Source: Afipia massiliensis
GTDB taxonomy: Bacteria; Pseudomonadota; Alphaproteobacteria; Rhizobiales; Xanthobacteraceae
Direction: 5' to 3'
NCBI RefSeq assembly: GCF_001006325.2
Contig: NZ_LBIA02000001.1
Coordinates: 3,969,501-4,033,500, forward strand
DNA: 64,000 nt
Every line of letters starts with the position of its first letter. Within the stretch, counting starts at the first letter, position 1. This document shows, in pieces, positions 8,161 to 17,107 of this stretch. Under the pieces are notes generated by a model, which had not been told where the DNA came from, searched no databases, and was given only the letters and a program-made list of their open reading frames with translations. Both the position numbers and the translations under genes were made by a program.

Positions 8161-9717
8161 ATGAGCGTCTCACCCTCGGCCAGAAACACCGCCGCGCTGA
8201 TAGGCGTGTGTCTGGCATCACTGATGTTCGGCCTCGAAATATCCAGCGTCCCCGTGATCCTGCCGACCCTGGAAACGGCCCTGCCCGCGAATTTCAAGGA
8301 TCTGCAGTGGATCATGAACGCCTACACAATCGCCTGCACCACGGTGCTGATGGCGACCGGCACCTTCGCTGACCGCTATGGCCGGAAACGCGTTTTCATC
8401 GCGAGCACCATCGCCTTCGGCGTAACGTCGCTGATGTGCGGGCTGGCGCAGAGCGCATCGGTGCTTATCGTCGCCCGGTTTCTGCAAGGTCTTGCCGGCG
8501 GCGCCATGCTCACCTGCTCGATCGCAATCATCTCGCACCAGTATCAGGACGAACATGAGCGCGGCAGGGCCTTTACCGCCTGGGGCGTCATCAGCGGCAT
8601 CGGCCTTGGCTTCGGCCCGATCATCGGCAGCACCATCACCGCAGTATCGAACTGGCATTGGGTATTCCTGGTCCACGTCCCGCTGGCGGTCCTGGCCCTC
8701 ATTCCGGCCTGCATCGGCATCCGGGAATCTCGCGACCCGCACGCCAAGAGACTCGATGGCTGGGGTATCGTTACATTGACGATCGCCGTCTTCGGCCTGA
8801 CCTACGTCATCACCCAGGGAGCAGACCTTGGCAGGACAGCTGCGATCGGGCTCGCTGCCGTCGCCGTTGCAAGCTTCGTCACCTTCGTGCTCGTGGAGCG
8901 CAACATCGCGCAACCGATGTTCGATTTCTCGGTGTTCCGGATTCGGAAGTTCAGCGGCGCCATCATCGGCTGCATCGGCATGAACTTCTGCTATTGGCCG
9001 TTCATGATCTACCTGCCGATTTACTTCGAGGGTGGCCTTGGCCTCGACAGCAGGGCTGTTGGGTTCCTGCTTTTGGCCTATACAATTCCGTTTCTGATCC
9101 TGCCTCCTATTGCTGACTACTTGCTCCGGCGTCACGGCGCACGCATCGTGATTCCGTTGGGCATGGCCGTCATGGGCACCGGCTTTCTCGCCATGCGTCT
9201 CGGCAGCGGCATTGAACAGGCAAGTTGGCTCTCTGTGCTCCCGGGCGCACTGCTCGCCGGCATCGGACTTGGCCTGACCAATACGTCTGTCACCAACACA
9301 ACAACCGGTGCGGTCCCGAGCAACCGTGCAGGCATGGCGTCCGGAATCGACATCAGCGCACGATTGATCTCGTTGGCCATCAACATCGCGGTAATGGGGC
9401 TGATCCTGCTGGAGGCTATCCAATGGTCCCTGCCCGACGCACTCGTCGCCGCCCTCGACGGTCAGCAGTTGCGCGCATTGGCCTCGACCATCGCCACTGG
9501 AAACTTCGGCTCGCTGCAGCAAACGTATCCGGTGCTATCCGTTCAGGACCCATCCGGTGCCGCCGTTCACACAGCGTTGGTCAAGGGCTTCGGCTGGGTG
9601 ATGCTGTATGGCGGCGTCGGCGCGTGGGTTTTGGCCGCGGTCAGTTTCCTGATCTTCGGCTCCGAAGGCGCTACAGCGAAATCGGATCTGGCCTGCGCCA
9701 TCGACGCGGCCGAATAG
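8161..9717 (+). CDS. DHA2-type (EmrB/QacA) MFS drug transporter, 14 TM
   Basis: A 518-residue major-facilitator protein, the length typical of 14-TM DHA2 multidrug exporters. The first helix is followed by the family block SSVPVILPTLETAL, then IMNAYTIACTTVLMATGTFADRYGRKRVF, with the GRKR loop motif A between TM2 and TM3 (I break this block only for description; residues 50-80). RARAF-like loop ERGRAFTAWG follows. It has a good AAAGGA ribosome-binding site. It is probably regulated by the divergent LysR protein. No periplasmic adaptor gene accompanies it. The substrate is unknown. Confidence 0.9.
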   Translation: MSVSPSARNTAALIGVCLASLMFGLEISSVPVILPTLETALPANFKDLQWIMNAYTIACTTVLMATGTFADRYGRKRVFIASTIAFGVTSLMCGLAQSASVLIVARFLQGLAGGAMLTCSIAIISHQYQDEHERGRAFTAWGVISGIGLGFGPIIGSTITAVSNWHWVFLVHVPLAVLALIPACIGIRESRDPHAKRLDGWGIVTLTIAVFGLTYVITQGADLGRTAAIGLAAVAVASFVTFVLVERNIAQPMFDFSVFRIRKFSGAIIGCIGMNFCYWPFMIYLPIYFEGGLGLDSRAVGFLLLAYTIPFLILPPIADYLLRRHGARIVIPLGMAVMGTGFLAMRLGSGIEQASWLSVLPGALLAGIGLGLTNTSVTNTTTGAVPSNRAGMASGIDISARLISLAINIAVMGLILLEAIQWSLPDALVAALDGQQLRALASTIATGNFGSLQQTYPVLSVQDPSGAAVHTALVKGFGWVMLYGGVGAWVLAAVSFLIFGSEGATAKSDLACAIDAAE

Positions 9718-9749
9718 CGCCGTTGCAGGTTTGAACCGTATGCAAAACA

Positions 9750-9778
9750 AAATCCCCCGGCATTCGCGCGGGGGATTT
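9750..9778. terminator. Bidirectional hairpin terminator between convergent genes
   Basis: AAATCCCCC pairs perfectly with GGGGGATTT across an 11-base loop. On the minus strand the stem is followed by TTGTTTTG, fitting termination of the NlpD-like gene. On the plus strand it follows the MFS gene by about 30 bases. Confidence 0.75.
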
Positions 9779-9800
9779 CTCTAAACTTCAGCGTAAAGCC

Positions 9801-11177
9801 TTACGCCCCGTTCAGGAATTGAAGCGGGTCGACGGCTGAAGATCCCTTGCGAATCTCGAAGTGAAGCTGCGGCGACCCCACCTCCCCCGTCTGACCCGAT
9901 TTGGCAATGATCTGGCCGCGCTTGATAGTATCCCCGCGCTTCACCATCAGTTCACTCGCGTGGGCATACGCGGTGACATAACCGTTGGAGTGCCGCACCA
10001 GGATCAGATTGCCATAACCTTTGAGTTCGCTACCCGAATAGGCAACTACGCCGTCTTCGGCGGCCTTGATCGGCGTGCCTTCGGGAACGGCGACGTTGAT
10101 GCCGTCGTTCTGCTTGCCGTTGGCCTTCGCGCCGTATGCGGTGATGACGCGTCCGCGCACCGGCCAGCGGAATGTCGGCACGGCATTGGTCGCGTCAGCC
10201 GCTTTCACGGGTGACTGGGCTTCAGGCAAATCGGCCGCAGCCGTTTCGCTCGCAACGCGCGCTTTCTGCTGAGGCTCGGCCGATGCAACCGCGACGGGCT
10301 TGACCGCAGGCGCTGCAACGGCAGGCTTCGGCGCTTCCGCGACAACTTGCGAAGCAGGAGCCGCCGCGACAGCCTTGCCGCCCGGAATGTTGATCTTGGA
10401 GCCGATCTTGAGCTGTGTCGTCACCGGAATGTTGTTGGCCGCGGCCAGTTGCGCAGGCGCGATGTTGTGACGGCGCGACAGGTTCATCAGCGTATCGCCG
10501 GACTTGACGACATGAACGCTCGCCGGAAGCCCTGCGGCAACCTTGGTGCTCGGCGCATTCGACAGCGCCGGCGGATGGGCCTGCGCCATGCGGCGCGGAA
10601 TGACGAGCTGCTGGCCCGGCTGAAGGACACGCGGTCCGCCGTAGCCGTTCGCTTTCAGAATTTCCGACGACGGCACATTGTAGCGCTTTGAGATGACATC
10701 GAGCGTATCAGCCGTACCGACGATGATCGTGGTGCCACCTTCGCGGCTATATCCCGAGGTCGCAGCAACCGAGCGCGGTGTCGCCGAAGCGGTTGTCTCG
10801 ATCGGAGATGACGACGGAGGCGCGTAGGACGCCATGCCTCTGCCACCACCTGACGTGCCGACAGCCGCCGGCTGAGACAGCGGCGCGGATACGATCGGCG
10901 CGGAATGAGGCCGGCTGTATTGCGGCAGTTCGCGAGGCTGCTGATTAGATGACTGTTGCTGATAAGCGGGCTGCTGCTGAGGAGCGCCGCGATAATTGTT
11001 GGGGACGGACCCGGTCGACTCCGGCGCGGAGCGCGAAGTGAAGGGGTTCGAAAAAGTGGTGTCTGAAAATCGCGTCTGAGTGTCGGCGCTACAGCCGCCA
11101 AACCCGACCGAGACGAGCGTCAGGACCACGAAATGCGGCGCGTGACGCGAGTTTATCAACTCGACAAAGCGGGACAT
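9801..11177 (-). CDS. NlpD-like lipoprotein: LysM repeats plus degenerate LytM/M23 domain
   Basis: A 458-residue envelope protein. The N-terminus ends in a lipobox (VGFGGC, Cys about residue 29), followed by a Gln/Ser/Pro-rich linker, two LysM motifs (DTLDVISKRYNVPSSEILKA near 155 and GDTLMNLSRRHNIAPAQLAA near 225) and a C-terminal M23 domain (about 345-455). The metal-ligand positions look degenerate: the usual HxGID is NDGIN and the HLHFE motif reads QLHFE. This fits the NlpD/EnvC class of non-catalytic amidase activators that control septal peptidoglycan splitting. It lies downstream of pcm, as in many proteobacteria. Confidence 0.9.
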   Translation of the reverse strand: MSRFVELINSRHAPHFVVLTLVSVGFGGCSADTQTRFSDTTFSNPFTSRSAPESTGSVPNNYRGAPQQQPAYQQQSSNQQPRELPQYSRPHSAPIVSAPLSQPAAVGTSGGGRGMASYAPPSSSPIETTASATPRSVAATSGYSREGGTTIIVGTADTLDVISKRYNVPSSEILKANGYGGPRVLQPGQQLVIPRRMAQAHPPALSNAPSTKVAAGLPASVHVVKSGDTLMNLSRRHNIAPAQLAAANNIPVTTQLKIGSKINIPGGKAVAAAPASQVVAEAPKPAVAAPAVKPVAVASAEPQQKARVASETAAADLPEAQSPVKAADATNAVPTFRWPVRGRVITAYGAKANGKQNDGINVAVPEGTPIKAAEDGVVAYSGSELKGYGNLILVRHSNGYVTAYAHASELMVKRGDTIKRGQIIAKSGQTGEVGSPQLHFEIRKGSSAVDPLQFLNGA

Positions 11178-11323
11178 GATTACTCACTCAGTACGCAACT
11201 AACACAAATTTGAGTAAACACAGTCCGAGTAAATAACTCTTTAAGGTCCGAAATCTGCCTGCCGCCACAAGGGGGCGCGACGCTTCAGAGAGTGGTCCTG
11301 AAAAATTGACCGTGGACGCAAAC

Positions 11324-11977
11324 TCAAAGCTCGCGGGCGATCCCCTGCAACGCCGGCACGAAGCGCACTGCAACAAGCTCCTGCCGCTCGAAGCCGTCGG
11401 CCGTTCTGATGACGCGGATCAGAAACTGCCGGTCGTTCATTGGCCCAACCGGCGCGATCAGGATCCCGTTGGGCTCCAGCCGCCCGAGCAGCGCCTCGGG
11501 AATTTCCTCCATCGCCGCGGTGACCATGATCCGGTCGAACGTGCCGAGCGTTTCCGGCAGGTCGAAGCCGTCACCAAGGATGACGTCCACATTGGTACAT
11601 TGCAGCTCTTTCAGAACGAGCCTGGCGCGGTCTGCCAGCGTACGAAACCGTTCCAGCGTCACGACTTCCCGGGACAGCTTCGACAGGATCGCGGCCTGGT
11701 ATCCCGATCCCGTCCCGATCTCCAGCACGCGGTGTCCCGGCTCCAGATCGAGCTGCTCGGTCATGTAGGCCACGACGAACGGCTGGCTGATGGTCTGTCC
11801 GCACGCGATGCCCAACGGCGTATCGCGGTAGGCATAGCCGCGGTCCAGCGACGTCACGAACAGTTCGCGCGGAACGTCCCCCATCGCTTTCAGCACGGCC
11901 TGGTCGCTGATCCCGCGCTGCCGCAGGTTCAGCTGAAACATCATCTTGTCATGTGGCGTGGGCTGGGATGACTGCAT
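11324..11977 (-). CDS. pcm: Protein-L-isoaspartate O-methyltransferase
   Basis: A 217-residue cytosolic SAM-dependent enzyme that methylates isoaspartyl residues and so starts repair of damaged proteins. The Rossmann motif [19 protein letters not shown] lies near residue 87, motif II VVTLERF near residue 108, and the substrate-side [18 protein letters not shown] near residue 48. Length is normal. It precedes the NlpD-like gene with 146 bp between. The usual partner surE lies upstream but is separated by an opposite-strand two-gene insert. Confidence 0.94.
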   Translation of the reverse strand: MQSSQPTPHDKMMFQLNLRQRGISDQAVLKAMGDVPRELFVTSLDRGYAYRDTPLGIACGQTISQPFVVAYMTEQLDLEPGHRVLEIGTGSGYQAAILSKLSREVVTLERFRTLADRARLVLKELQCTNVDVILGDGFDLPETLGTFDRIMVTAAMEEIPEALLGRLEPNGILIAPVGPMNDRQFLIRVIRTADGFERQELVAVRFVPALQGIAREL

Positions 11978-12120
11978 GCCTGATCAACGTTGGGAGCGGG
12001 AAAGACCTGTATCCGATGCGTACTTTGACAAGTGTCGCGGCATGCGCCACCTTTTCGTGTTAGCAATCCGGATCTGTTCTGCGCAATGACCGCTTACAGT
12101 TCAAGCGTGCCGAGACTCTC

Positions 12121-12591
12121 ATGACCTTATCTCTTCCCGAACCATTTCGCTCCACCTTTGACGGCTTGGAGGAACAGCGCCTCTCGGGCGAGCCAGACAA
12201 CCGCTTTCATCAATGCTTCGGCTGCGGTCCCTCGCATCCCACGGGCTTGCATGTGCGCACTTTCAGGACAGACGAAGGCGTCGCCTCGCCGATCCTCATT
12301 TCGCGACAACACGAAGGGCCTCCGGGCGCCGCGCACGGAGGCATCGTTGCCGCCTATCTCGACGAGGTGCTGGCAGCCACGGTGCTCCGGGTCACGGGGC
12401 GGCTGGGGGTGACCGGCGAATTGACCATCCGCTACATCAAACCGGTGCCGACCGAGACGCCGATCGTCGGGCGCGGTTCGCTGGTGACCGACCATGGCCG
12501 CTATGTGGACGTGGAAGGCCGGCTGGAGGACCTGTCCACCGGCAACGTGCTGGCGACCGGGCGGGGCCGGTTCTTTCCGGTGCCTTCCTGA
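12121..12591 (+). CDS. PaaI-family hotdog thioesterase
   Basis: A 156-residue single hotdog-fold protein. The family motif AAHGGIVAAYLDEVLAATV (about residues 62-80) contains the HGG nucleotide-binding turn and the helix carrying the catalytic acidic residue. The N-terminal FHQCFGCGPSHPTGLHV is typical of this subgroup. It probably hydrolyses a small acyl-CoA; the substrate is unknown. It lies on the plus strand between pcm and surE, interrupting their usual adjacency, and is followed by a hairpin terminator. Confidence 0.87.
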   Translation: MTLSLPEPFRSTFDGLEEQRLSGEPDNRFHQCFGCGPSHPTGLHVRTFRTDEGVASPILISRQHEGPPGAAHGGIVAAYLDEVLAATVLRVTGRLGVTGELTIRYIKPVPTETPIVGRGSLVTDHGRYVDVEGRLEDLSTGNVLATGRGRFFPVPS

Positions 12592-12611
12592 CCTCATTTG
12601 AGAGGCTTAAA

Positions 12612-12636
12612 AAAAGTTCCTGCTCATGGAACTTTT
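12612..12636 (+). terminator. Hairpin terminator after the thioesterase gene
   Basis: AAAAGTTCC pairs with GGAACTTTT across a seven-base loop, about 20 bases after the thioesterase stop. The 3' arm ends in four T residues. Confidence 0.65.
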
Positions 12637-12653
12637 AGATCAGGTGTGAGTTT
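12628..12653 (+). promoter_or_regulatory. Candidate EcfG-type (general stress sigma) promoter
   Basis: GGAAC at 12628-12632, a 17-base spacer, then GTTT at 12650-12653 match the alphaproteobacterial EcfG pattern GGAAC-N16/17-GTT. It is 40-60 bases upstream of the receiver-domain gene. The GGAAC coincides with the 3' arm of the terminator hairpin, so chance is possible. Confidence 0.33.
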
Positions 12654-12711
12654 GTGCGCTGGATAATTATGTTATTTCTGTAGCAGTCCAGATTTGTCGT
12701 TTGGGGACCGA

Positions 12712-13095
12712 ATGCCGGGCAATTTCAAAGCAGGATCGCGAACGTCGATTCTGTTGGTCGAAGACGAAGTCATGATCCGCATGATGGTTGCCGACATGCT
12801 CGAGGAGCTTGGCTACACGATTTCCGGTGAAGCAGGCGACATCGACGAAGGCATCAGGCTCGTACAGGCAATCGACTTCGACATCGCCATTCTCGACGTC
12901 AACGTCAACGGCAGGGTGATCACACCGGTCGCCGAAGCCGTTCAGATGCGCGGCCTCCCCTTTGTGTTCGCGACCGGCTACGGCGCGCAGGGTCTCCCGG
13001 AAAAATTCCGCGACCGTCCGACGCTGCAAAAGCCTTTTCAGATCGAAACGCTGGCACGCACGATCGAGACGGTTCTGAAAGGCATCGCGGCGTAG
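12712..13095 (+). CDS. Single-domain response regulator (receiver only)
   Basis: A protein of about 127 residues that is almost entirely a CheY-like receiver domain. It has LLVEDEVMIRMMVADMLEELG at its start (acidic pair ED), IDFDIAILDVNVNG with the likely phospho-acceptor Asp, VFATGYG for the conserved Thr, and LQKPFQ for the conserved Lys. There is no output domain, so it acts through protein contacts or as a phosphate sink. ATG 12712 is my choice; an in-frame TTG at 12694 would add six residues. No histidine kinase is nearby. Confidence 0.88.
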   Translation: MPGNFKAGSRTSILLVEDEVMIRMMVADMLEELGYTISGEAGDIDEGIRLVQAIDFDIAILDVNVNGRVITPVAEAVQMRGLPFVFATGYGAQGLPEKFRDRPTLQKPFQIETLARTIETVLKGIAA

Positions 13096-13097
13096 GC

Positions 13098-13177
13098 CGC
13101 CATTGCGAGGAGCACTTGCGACGACGCAATCCAGTTCCTTGTTGCTCTGGATTGCTTCGCTTCGCTCGCAATGACGG
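13098..13177. repeat. Dispersed palindromic element (type A), copy 2
   Basis: CATTGCGAG near 13101 and CTCGCAATGACGG near 13165 are inverted; the inner GCAATCCAG and CTGGATTGC also pair. It is related to the element at 2645-2734. It lies between the convergent ends of the receiver gene and surE. Confidence 0.72.
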
Positions 13178-13189
13178 AGACGAAGTGCC

Positions 13190-13957
13190 CTATTTCAACA
13201 CGCCCTTCAGCTTTTCCGAAAACGCGACATCGGTGCGGTCCAGCCGCAGCGGCGTGACCGATACGAACTTCGCGGCGAGTGCTGCGAGATCGGTCCCCTC
13301 CGCGGGCACTTCCAGCATCGCAAGCCGCTCGAAGCCGATCCAGTAATACGGATTGCCGCGCCCGTCCTGACGGCTGTCGATTTTCAGGAAACCCTGATTG
13401 CGCTTGCCTTGTCGCGTGACGGCAATGCCCTTCACCTCGTCCGGAAGACATGCGGGAAAATTGACGTTGACCACCGTGTCACGCGGCACGCCAAGTTTCA
13501 TCACGTTGCGGATCACATCAGGACCGAATTTCAGCGCAGTGTCCCACAGCGGCTTGTTGCGCGTCTCCATGGAAAACTCCTGCGACAGCGCGAACGACGG
13601 CAGACCCAGGATGGTGCCTTCCAGCGCGCCGGCGATGGTGCCCGAATACACAACGTCTTCGGCGGCGTTGCGACCCTTGTTGACGCCGGACAGCACGAGG
13701 TCAGGCCCCTTGTCGCCGAGAATGTGACGCGATCCCATGATGACGCAATCGGTCGGCGTGCCGCGCACAGCAAAGTGACGCGGCCCGACTTCGCGCAACC
13801 GCAGCGGATCGTTCAGCGACAATGAATGCGACACGCCGGATTGATCGAGTTCGGGCGCAACAACCCAGACGTCGTCCGACAATTGCTTTGCAATCTCCTC
13901 AAGGACCTTGAGGCCCGGCGCGTGAATGCCGTCGTCGTTGGTGCAGAGAATTCGCAT
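13190..13957 (-). CDS. surE: SurE, survival protein 5'/3'-nucleotidase
   Basis: A 255-residue metal-dependent phosphatase acting on nucleoside monophosphates. It starts at once with the metal-binding signature MRILCTNDDGIHAPGL, then has LSGVNKGRNAAEDVVYSGTI (about residue 88) with the family's NxG and YSGT motifs. Start 13957 is fixed by this motif; an upstream ATG at 14011 would only translate the palindromic repeat. It lies 118 bp downstream of serS with repeat B1 between. Confidence 0.95.
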   Translation of the reverse strand: MRILCTNDDGIHAPGLKVLEEIAKQLSDDVWVVAPELDQSGVSHSLSLNDPLRLREVGPRHFAVRGTPTDCVIMGSRHILGDKGPDLVLSGVNKGRNAAEDVVYSGTIAGALEGTILGLPSFALSQEFSMETRNKPLWDTALKFGPDVIRNVMKLGVPRDTVVNVNFPACLPDEVKGIAVTRQGKRNQGFLKIDSRQDGRGNPYYWIGFERLAMLEVPAEGTDLAALAAKFVSVTPLRLDRTDVAFSEKLKGVLK

Positions 13958-13980
13958 GGCTCGCCTTATGTTTCTTTTGT

Positions 13981-14071
13981 CGTCATGGCCGGACTTGTTC
14001 CGGCCATCCACGTCTTCATTTGCCTGGGTTAGAACAAGTCGTGGATGCCCGGGTCAAGCCCGGGCATGACG
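13981..14071. repeat. Palindromic element (type B), copy 1, left of serS
   Basis: CGTCATGGCCGG at the left and CCCGGGCATGACG at the right form the outer arms. A segment reading TAGAACAAGTCGTGGAT is shared with copy 2 at 15537-15622 in the same orientation. Confidence 0.8.
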
Positions 14072-14074
14072 GTT

Positions 14075-15523
14075 TTAGATATCGCGTTCGATCACTTTGA
14101 GCCCGCCCATATACGGCTGCAACACATCCGGCACGGCAATCGAGCCGTCTTCCTGCTGATAGGTTTCCATCACGGCGATCAATGCGCGGCCGACCGCAGT
14201 GCCTGAGCCGTTTAGCGTATGCACGAAGCGCGGCTTGCCGTCGGGACCGCGCGAACGCGCGTCCATGCGCCGTGCCTGGAAATCGCCGCACACCGAACAT
14301 GACGAGATTTCGCGGTACATGCCGCCCTCACCCTGTCCCGGCATCCATACTTCGATGTCGTAAGTCTTTTGTGACGCGAAGCCCATGTCGCCGGTGCACA
14401 GCGTCATGACGCGGTAATGCAGGTCGAGCTTTTTCAGAACCTCTTCGGCGCATGACAGCATGCGCTCGTGTTCGTTCTTCGACTCTTCCGGCGTGGTAAT
14501 GGACACCAGTTCAACCTTGGTGAACTGATGCTGGCGGATCATGCCGCGCGTGTCGCGTCCCGCAGCGCCCGCTTCCGCGCGGAAGCACGGCGTCAGCGCG
14601 GTCAGCCGCATCGGCAATTCTTTTTCGTCGAGAATGGATTCGCGAACGAGATTGGTCAGAGGAACTTCGGCAGTGGGGATGAGCCAGTGGCGATCGACAT
14701 TCTCATCCGTAACCGGGACAACCTCGGGATCTTTGGTCTCAAAGTTGATGGTGAACTTCGTTATTTTATCCATGACCGAAGGACCATGAAGCTTTATCGC
14801 CTTATCCGTCACTTCTAGAACATCGCGGATTTCTTGTTTACGAACATCATCCGTGTAGGTTTGAAATTGGTCATCTCGGAATTTGGGGAGTTGAGCCGTC
14901 CCATACATGGCCTGCGACCTGACCAAGAGCGGCGGATTCACCTCCGTGTAGCCGTGCTCGCCGGTGTGCAGATCGAGCATGAACTGGCCCATGGCGCGCT
15001 CCAGCCGCGCGAGGCCTTTCTTCAACACAACAAACCGCGCGCCGGACATTTTCGTCGCCGCCTCGAAGTCCATGAACTTCAGAGCTTCGCCGAGTTCGAC
15101 ATGCTCCTTCGGCTTGAACGCGTAATTGCGCTTCGCACCGAAGTGATGATGTTCGACATTGCCGTGCTCGTCGGCGCCGTCCGGCACTTCATCGAGCGGC
15201 AGATTCGGAATCTGCGCGAGTTCTGTCTTGAGGTCGTCTTCGAACTTCTTCACCGTCGCCTCAAGCTCGGGGAGTTTGGTCTTGAGCTCGCCGACTTCGG
15301 CCATCAGCGCGTCGGCGCGGGCAACGTCCTTGTACTTCTTGGCGTCGCCTATTTCTTTCGAGGCCGCGTTGCGGCGCGCCTGCGCCTGCTCCGACGCCAG
15401 AATGGCCGCGCGGCGCTTCTCGTCCAGCGCGATCAGCGATGCTGACAACGCGGCCGCCCCTCGGCGCTTGAGAGCCGCGTCGAACGCGTTCGGGTTGTCG
15501 CGAATCCATTTGATGTCGTGCAT
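14075..15523 (-). CDS. serS: Seryl-tRNA synthetase
   Basis: A 482-residue class II synthetase charging tRNA-Ser (and tRNA-Sec in other organisms). The N-terminal coiled-coil tRNA-binding arm covers about residues 30-110. Motif 2 is [20 protein letters not shown] (about 315) and motif 3 is [20 protein letters not shown] (about 440). The family is usually about 425-430 residues; here an acidic/charged insertion around residues 215-265 ([20 protein letters not shown] region) accounts for the extra length. It is flanked by direct copies of repeat B. Confidence 0.95.
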   Translation of the reverse strand: MHDIKWIRDNPNAFDAALKRRGAAALSASLIALDEKRRAAILASEQAQARRNAASKEIGDAKKYKDVARADALMAEVGELKTKLPELEATVKKFEDDLKTELAQIPNLPLDEVPDGADEHGNVEHHHFGAKRNYAFKPKEHVELGEALKFMDFEAATKMSGARFVVLKKGLARLERAMGQFMLDLHTGEHGYTEVNPPLLVRSQAMYGTAQLPKFRDDQFQTYTDDVRKQEIRDVLEVTDKAIKLHGPSVMDKITKFTINFETKDPEVVPVTDENVDRHWLIPTAEVPLTNLVRESILDEKELPMRLTALTPCFRAEAGAAGRDTRGMIRQHQFTKVELVSITTPEESKNEHERMLSCAEEVLKKLDLHYRVMTLCTGDMGFASQKTYDIEVWMPGQGEGGMYREISSCSVCGDFQARRMDARSRGPDGKPRFVHTLNGSGTAVGRALIAVMETYQQEDGSIAVPDVLQPYMGGLKVIERDI

Positions 15524-15536
15524 GAGAACTATCCTG

Positions 15537-15622
15537 CGTCATGGCCAGGTTTCCCGGCCATCCACGTATTTGCTGGTGGTTAGAACAAGTCGTGGATACC
15601 CGGGTCAAGCCCGGGCATGACG
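15537..15622. repeat. Palindromic element (type B), copy 2, right of serS
   Basis: CGTCATGGCC at the left and CCCGGGCATGACG at the right are inverted. It shares long near-identical segments with copy 1 (13981-14071) and lies on the other side of serS in direct orientation. Confidence 0.8.
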
Positions 15623-15681
15623 AATCGAGCGTGTGGCATCAATGATAGCTGAACAGACAGCGCAATATCGCTCGCTGAGGC

Positions 15682-15792
15682 CGTCATCCTGAGGTGCGAG
15701 CCGTCTTTGGCGAGCCTCGAAGGATGGCGATCAGCGGTGCATGTGGCCATCCTTCGAGGCGCGCAAGAAAGAGCGCGCACCTCAGGATGACG
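15682..15792. repeat. Dispersed palindromic element (type C)
   Basis: The outer arms CGTCATCCTGAGGTGCG (15682-15698) and CGCACCTCAGGATGACG (15776-15792) are perfect. The inner CCTCGAAGGATGGC and GCCATCCTTCGAGG also pair. This element type is familiar in Bradyrhizobium-like genomes. It lies downstream of tatC. Confidence 0.82.
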
Positions 15793-15815
15793 CCGGGAGT
15801 ACCGGGGGTTAACCG

Positions 15816-16643
15816 CTACTCCGCCGGGGTCGTGGCCGGAGGTGTCGGCGGCGCGTCCGCCGGCGGCTGCGTCCCGGCGGCCTGCTTGGCCGCCCTCTTC
15901 TCCACAATGGCCACCGACAGGATCGAGCCCTCGTAGAGGATCAGCAACGGAATCGCCAACGACATCTGGCTGATGACGTCCGGCGGGGTCAGCACCGCGG
16001 CGATGACAAATGCCACCACGATGAAATAGCGCCGCTTCTCGCGGAGCTGCTTCGAGGTCAGGATTCCGATCCGGCCGAGCAGCGTCAGGATCACCGGCAA
16101 CTGGAACGCGATGCCGAACGCGAAGATCAGCGACATCATCAGCGAGAGATACTCGCCGACTTTCGGCAGCAGCGCGATCTGCGCCGTCTCGTCGCCGCCC
16201 ATCTGCTGCATGCCGAGCGAGAAGCGGATCAGCATCGGCAGCACGAGGAAATAGACCAGCAGCGTGCCGAGCGCGAAGAAGATCGGCGTCGCGATCAGGT
16301 ACGGCAGGAACGCGCCGCGCTCGTGCTTGTAGAGGCCCGGCGCGACGAACATGTAGATCTGCGCGGCTATCACCGGAAACGAAATGAAGCCAGCGCCGAA
16401 CATCGCGAGTTTCAACTGCGTCAGGAAGTATTCCAGCAGCGCGGTATAGATGAACTTGGAATTCTCCGGTCCCGCGACCCAGACGAACGGCCACACCAGC
16501 ACGTTGTAGATCTGCTTGGCGAAGAAGAAGCAGAAGATAAACGCCAGCGCGAATGCGAGCAGCGCCTTGATCAGCCGCGAACGCAGCTCGATCAGGTGGT
16601 CCATCAAGGGCGCCTTGGTGGCTTCGATGTCTTCTGCACTCAT
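15816..16643 (-). CDS. tatC: TatC, twin-arginine translocase core subunit
   Basis: A 275-residue inner-membrane protein with six predicted TM helices. The N-terminal cytoplasmic block [17 protein letters not shown] (about residues 11-27) is the TatC signature that helps bind twin-arginine signals. [12 protein letters not shown] lies near residue 150. The C-terminal tail is Ala/Pro-rich. With TatA and TatB it exports folded proteins. Its ATG overlaps the tatB stop (16640-16643), and the order is tatA-tatB-tatC. Confidence 0.96.
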   Translation of the reverse strand: MSAEDIEATKAPLMDHLIELRSRLIKALLAFALAFIFCFFFAKQIYNVLVWPFVWVAGPENSKFIYTALLEYFLTQLKLAMFGAGFISFPVIAAQIYMFVAPGLYKHERGAFLPYLIATPIFFALGTLLVYFLVLPMLIRFSLGMQQMGGDETAQIALLPKVGEYLSLMMSLIFAFGIAFQLPVILTLLGRIGILTSKQLREKRRYFIVVAFVIAAVLTPPDVISQMSLAIPLLILYEGSILSVAIVEKRAAKQAAGTQPPADAPPTPPATTPAE

Positions 16644-17047
16644 GACGCTTTGGCGTCCGGTACGGCCGGCGTTGGGGGCTCAATGGCCGGCGCATGGGCC
16701 TCAGCCTCGGCGAACGTCGCGGCCGTCGGCGGCTCAGGCGTGGTCGGCGTCACCGGCGGGTCGATCTTCATGGCGTCCTCGACGTCCTTGTTGAGGGACG
16801 TCAGCAGATTGGTCGGTGACAGATCCTTGGCGGCGGCGGAGGCATCATCGAACGTCTTCTTGATGTCCGCCATTTCGGCTTCGCGCATCGCCTCGTTGAA
16901 CTGGCCCTGGAATTCGGAGGCCATGCGGCGCGCCTTGCCCATCCACTGCCCGACCGTGCGCAGCACACCGGGCAACTCTTTCGGGCCGATGGCGATCAGC
17001 GCAACGACGCCGATGACGACCAGTTCACTCCACCCGATGTCGAACAT
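16640..17047 (-). CDS. tatB: TatB, twin-arginine translocase subunit
   Basis: A 135-residue protein: N-terminal TM helix [20 protein letters not shown], the GPKELP hinge, then an amphipathic helix beginning [14 protein letters not shown], and a Pro/Ala/Glu-rich tail. The Glu at position 8 is the polar residue that is typical of TatB. It forms the signal-peptide receptor with TatC. It overlaps tatC by 4 bp and follows tatA by 60 bp. Confidence 0.95.
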   Translation of the reverse strand: MFDIGWSELVVIGVVALIAIGPKELPGVLRTVGQWMGKARRMASEFQGQFNEAMREAEMADIKKTFDDASAAAKDLSPTNLLTSLNKDVEDAMKIDPPVTPTTPEPPTAATFAEAEAHAPAIEPPTPAVPDAKAS

Positions 17048-17107
17048 GAAAAATTCCGCTCACGGGGCTTTGCCCCGTACTTCAATCAGGAAAAGCGCTT
17101 TCTGAAA

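Noticed and set aside
12025-12053. TTGACA near 12025 as the thioesterase promoter
   Set aside because: The expected -10 position reads CACCTT, too far from consensus.
13958-14011. Longer SurE start at 14011
   Set aside because: The added residues are a translation of repeat B1; the family begins at MRILCTNDDG.
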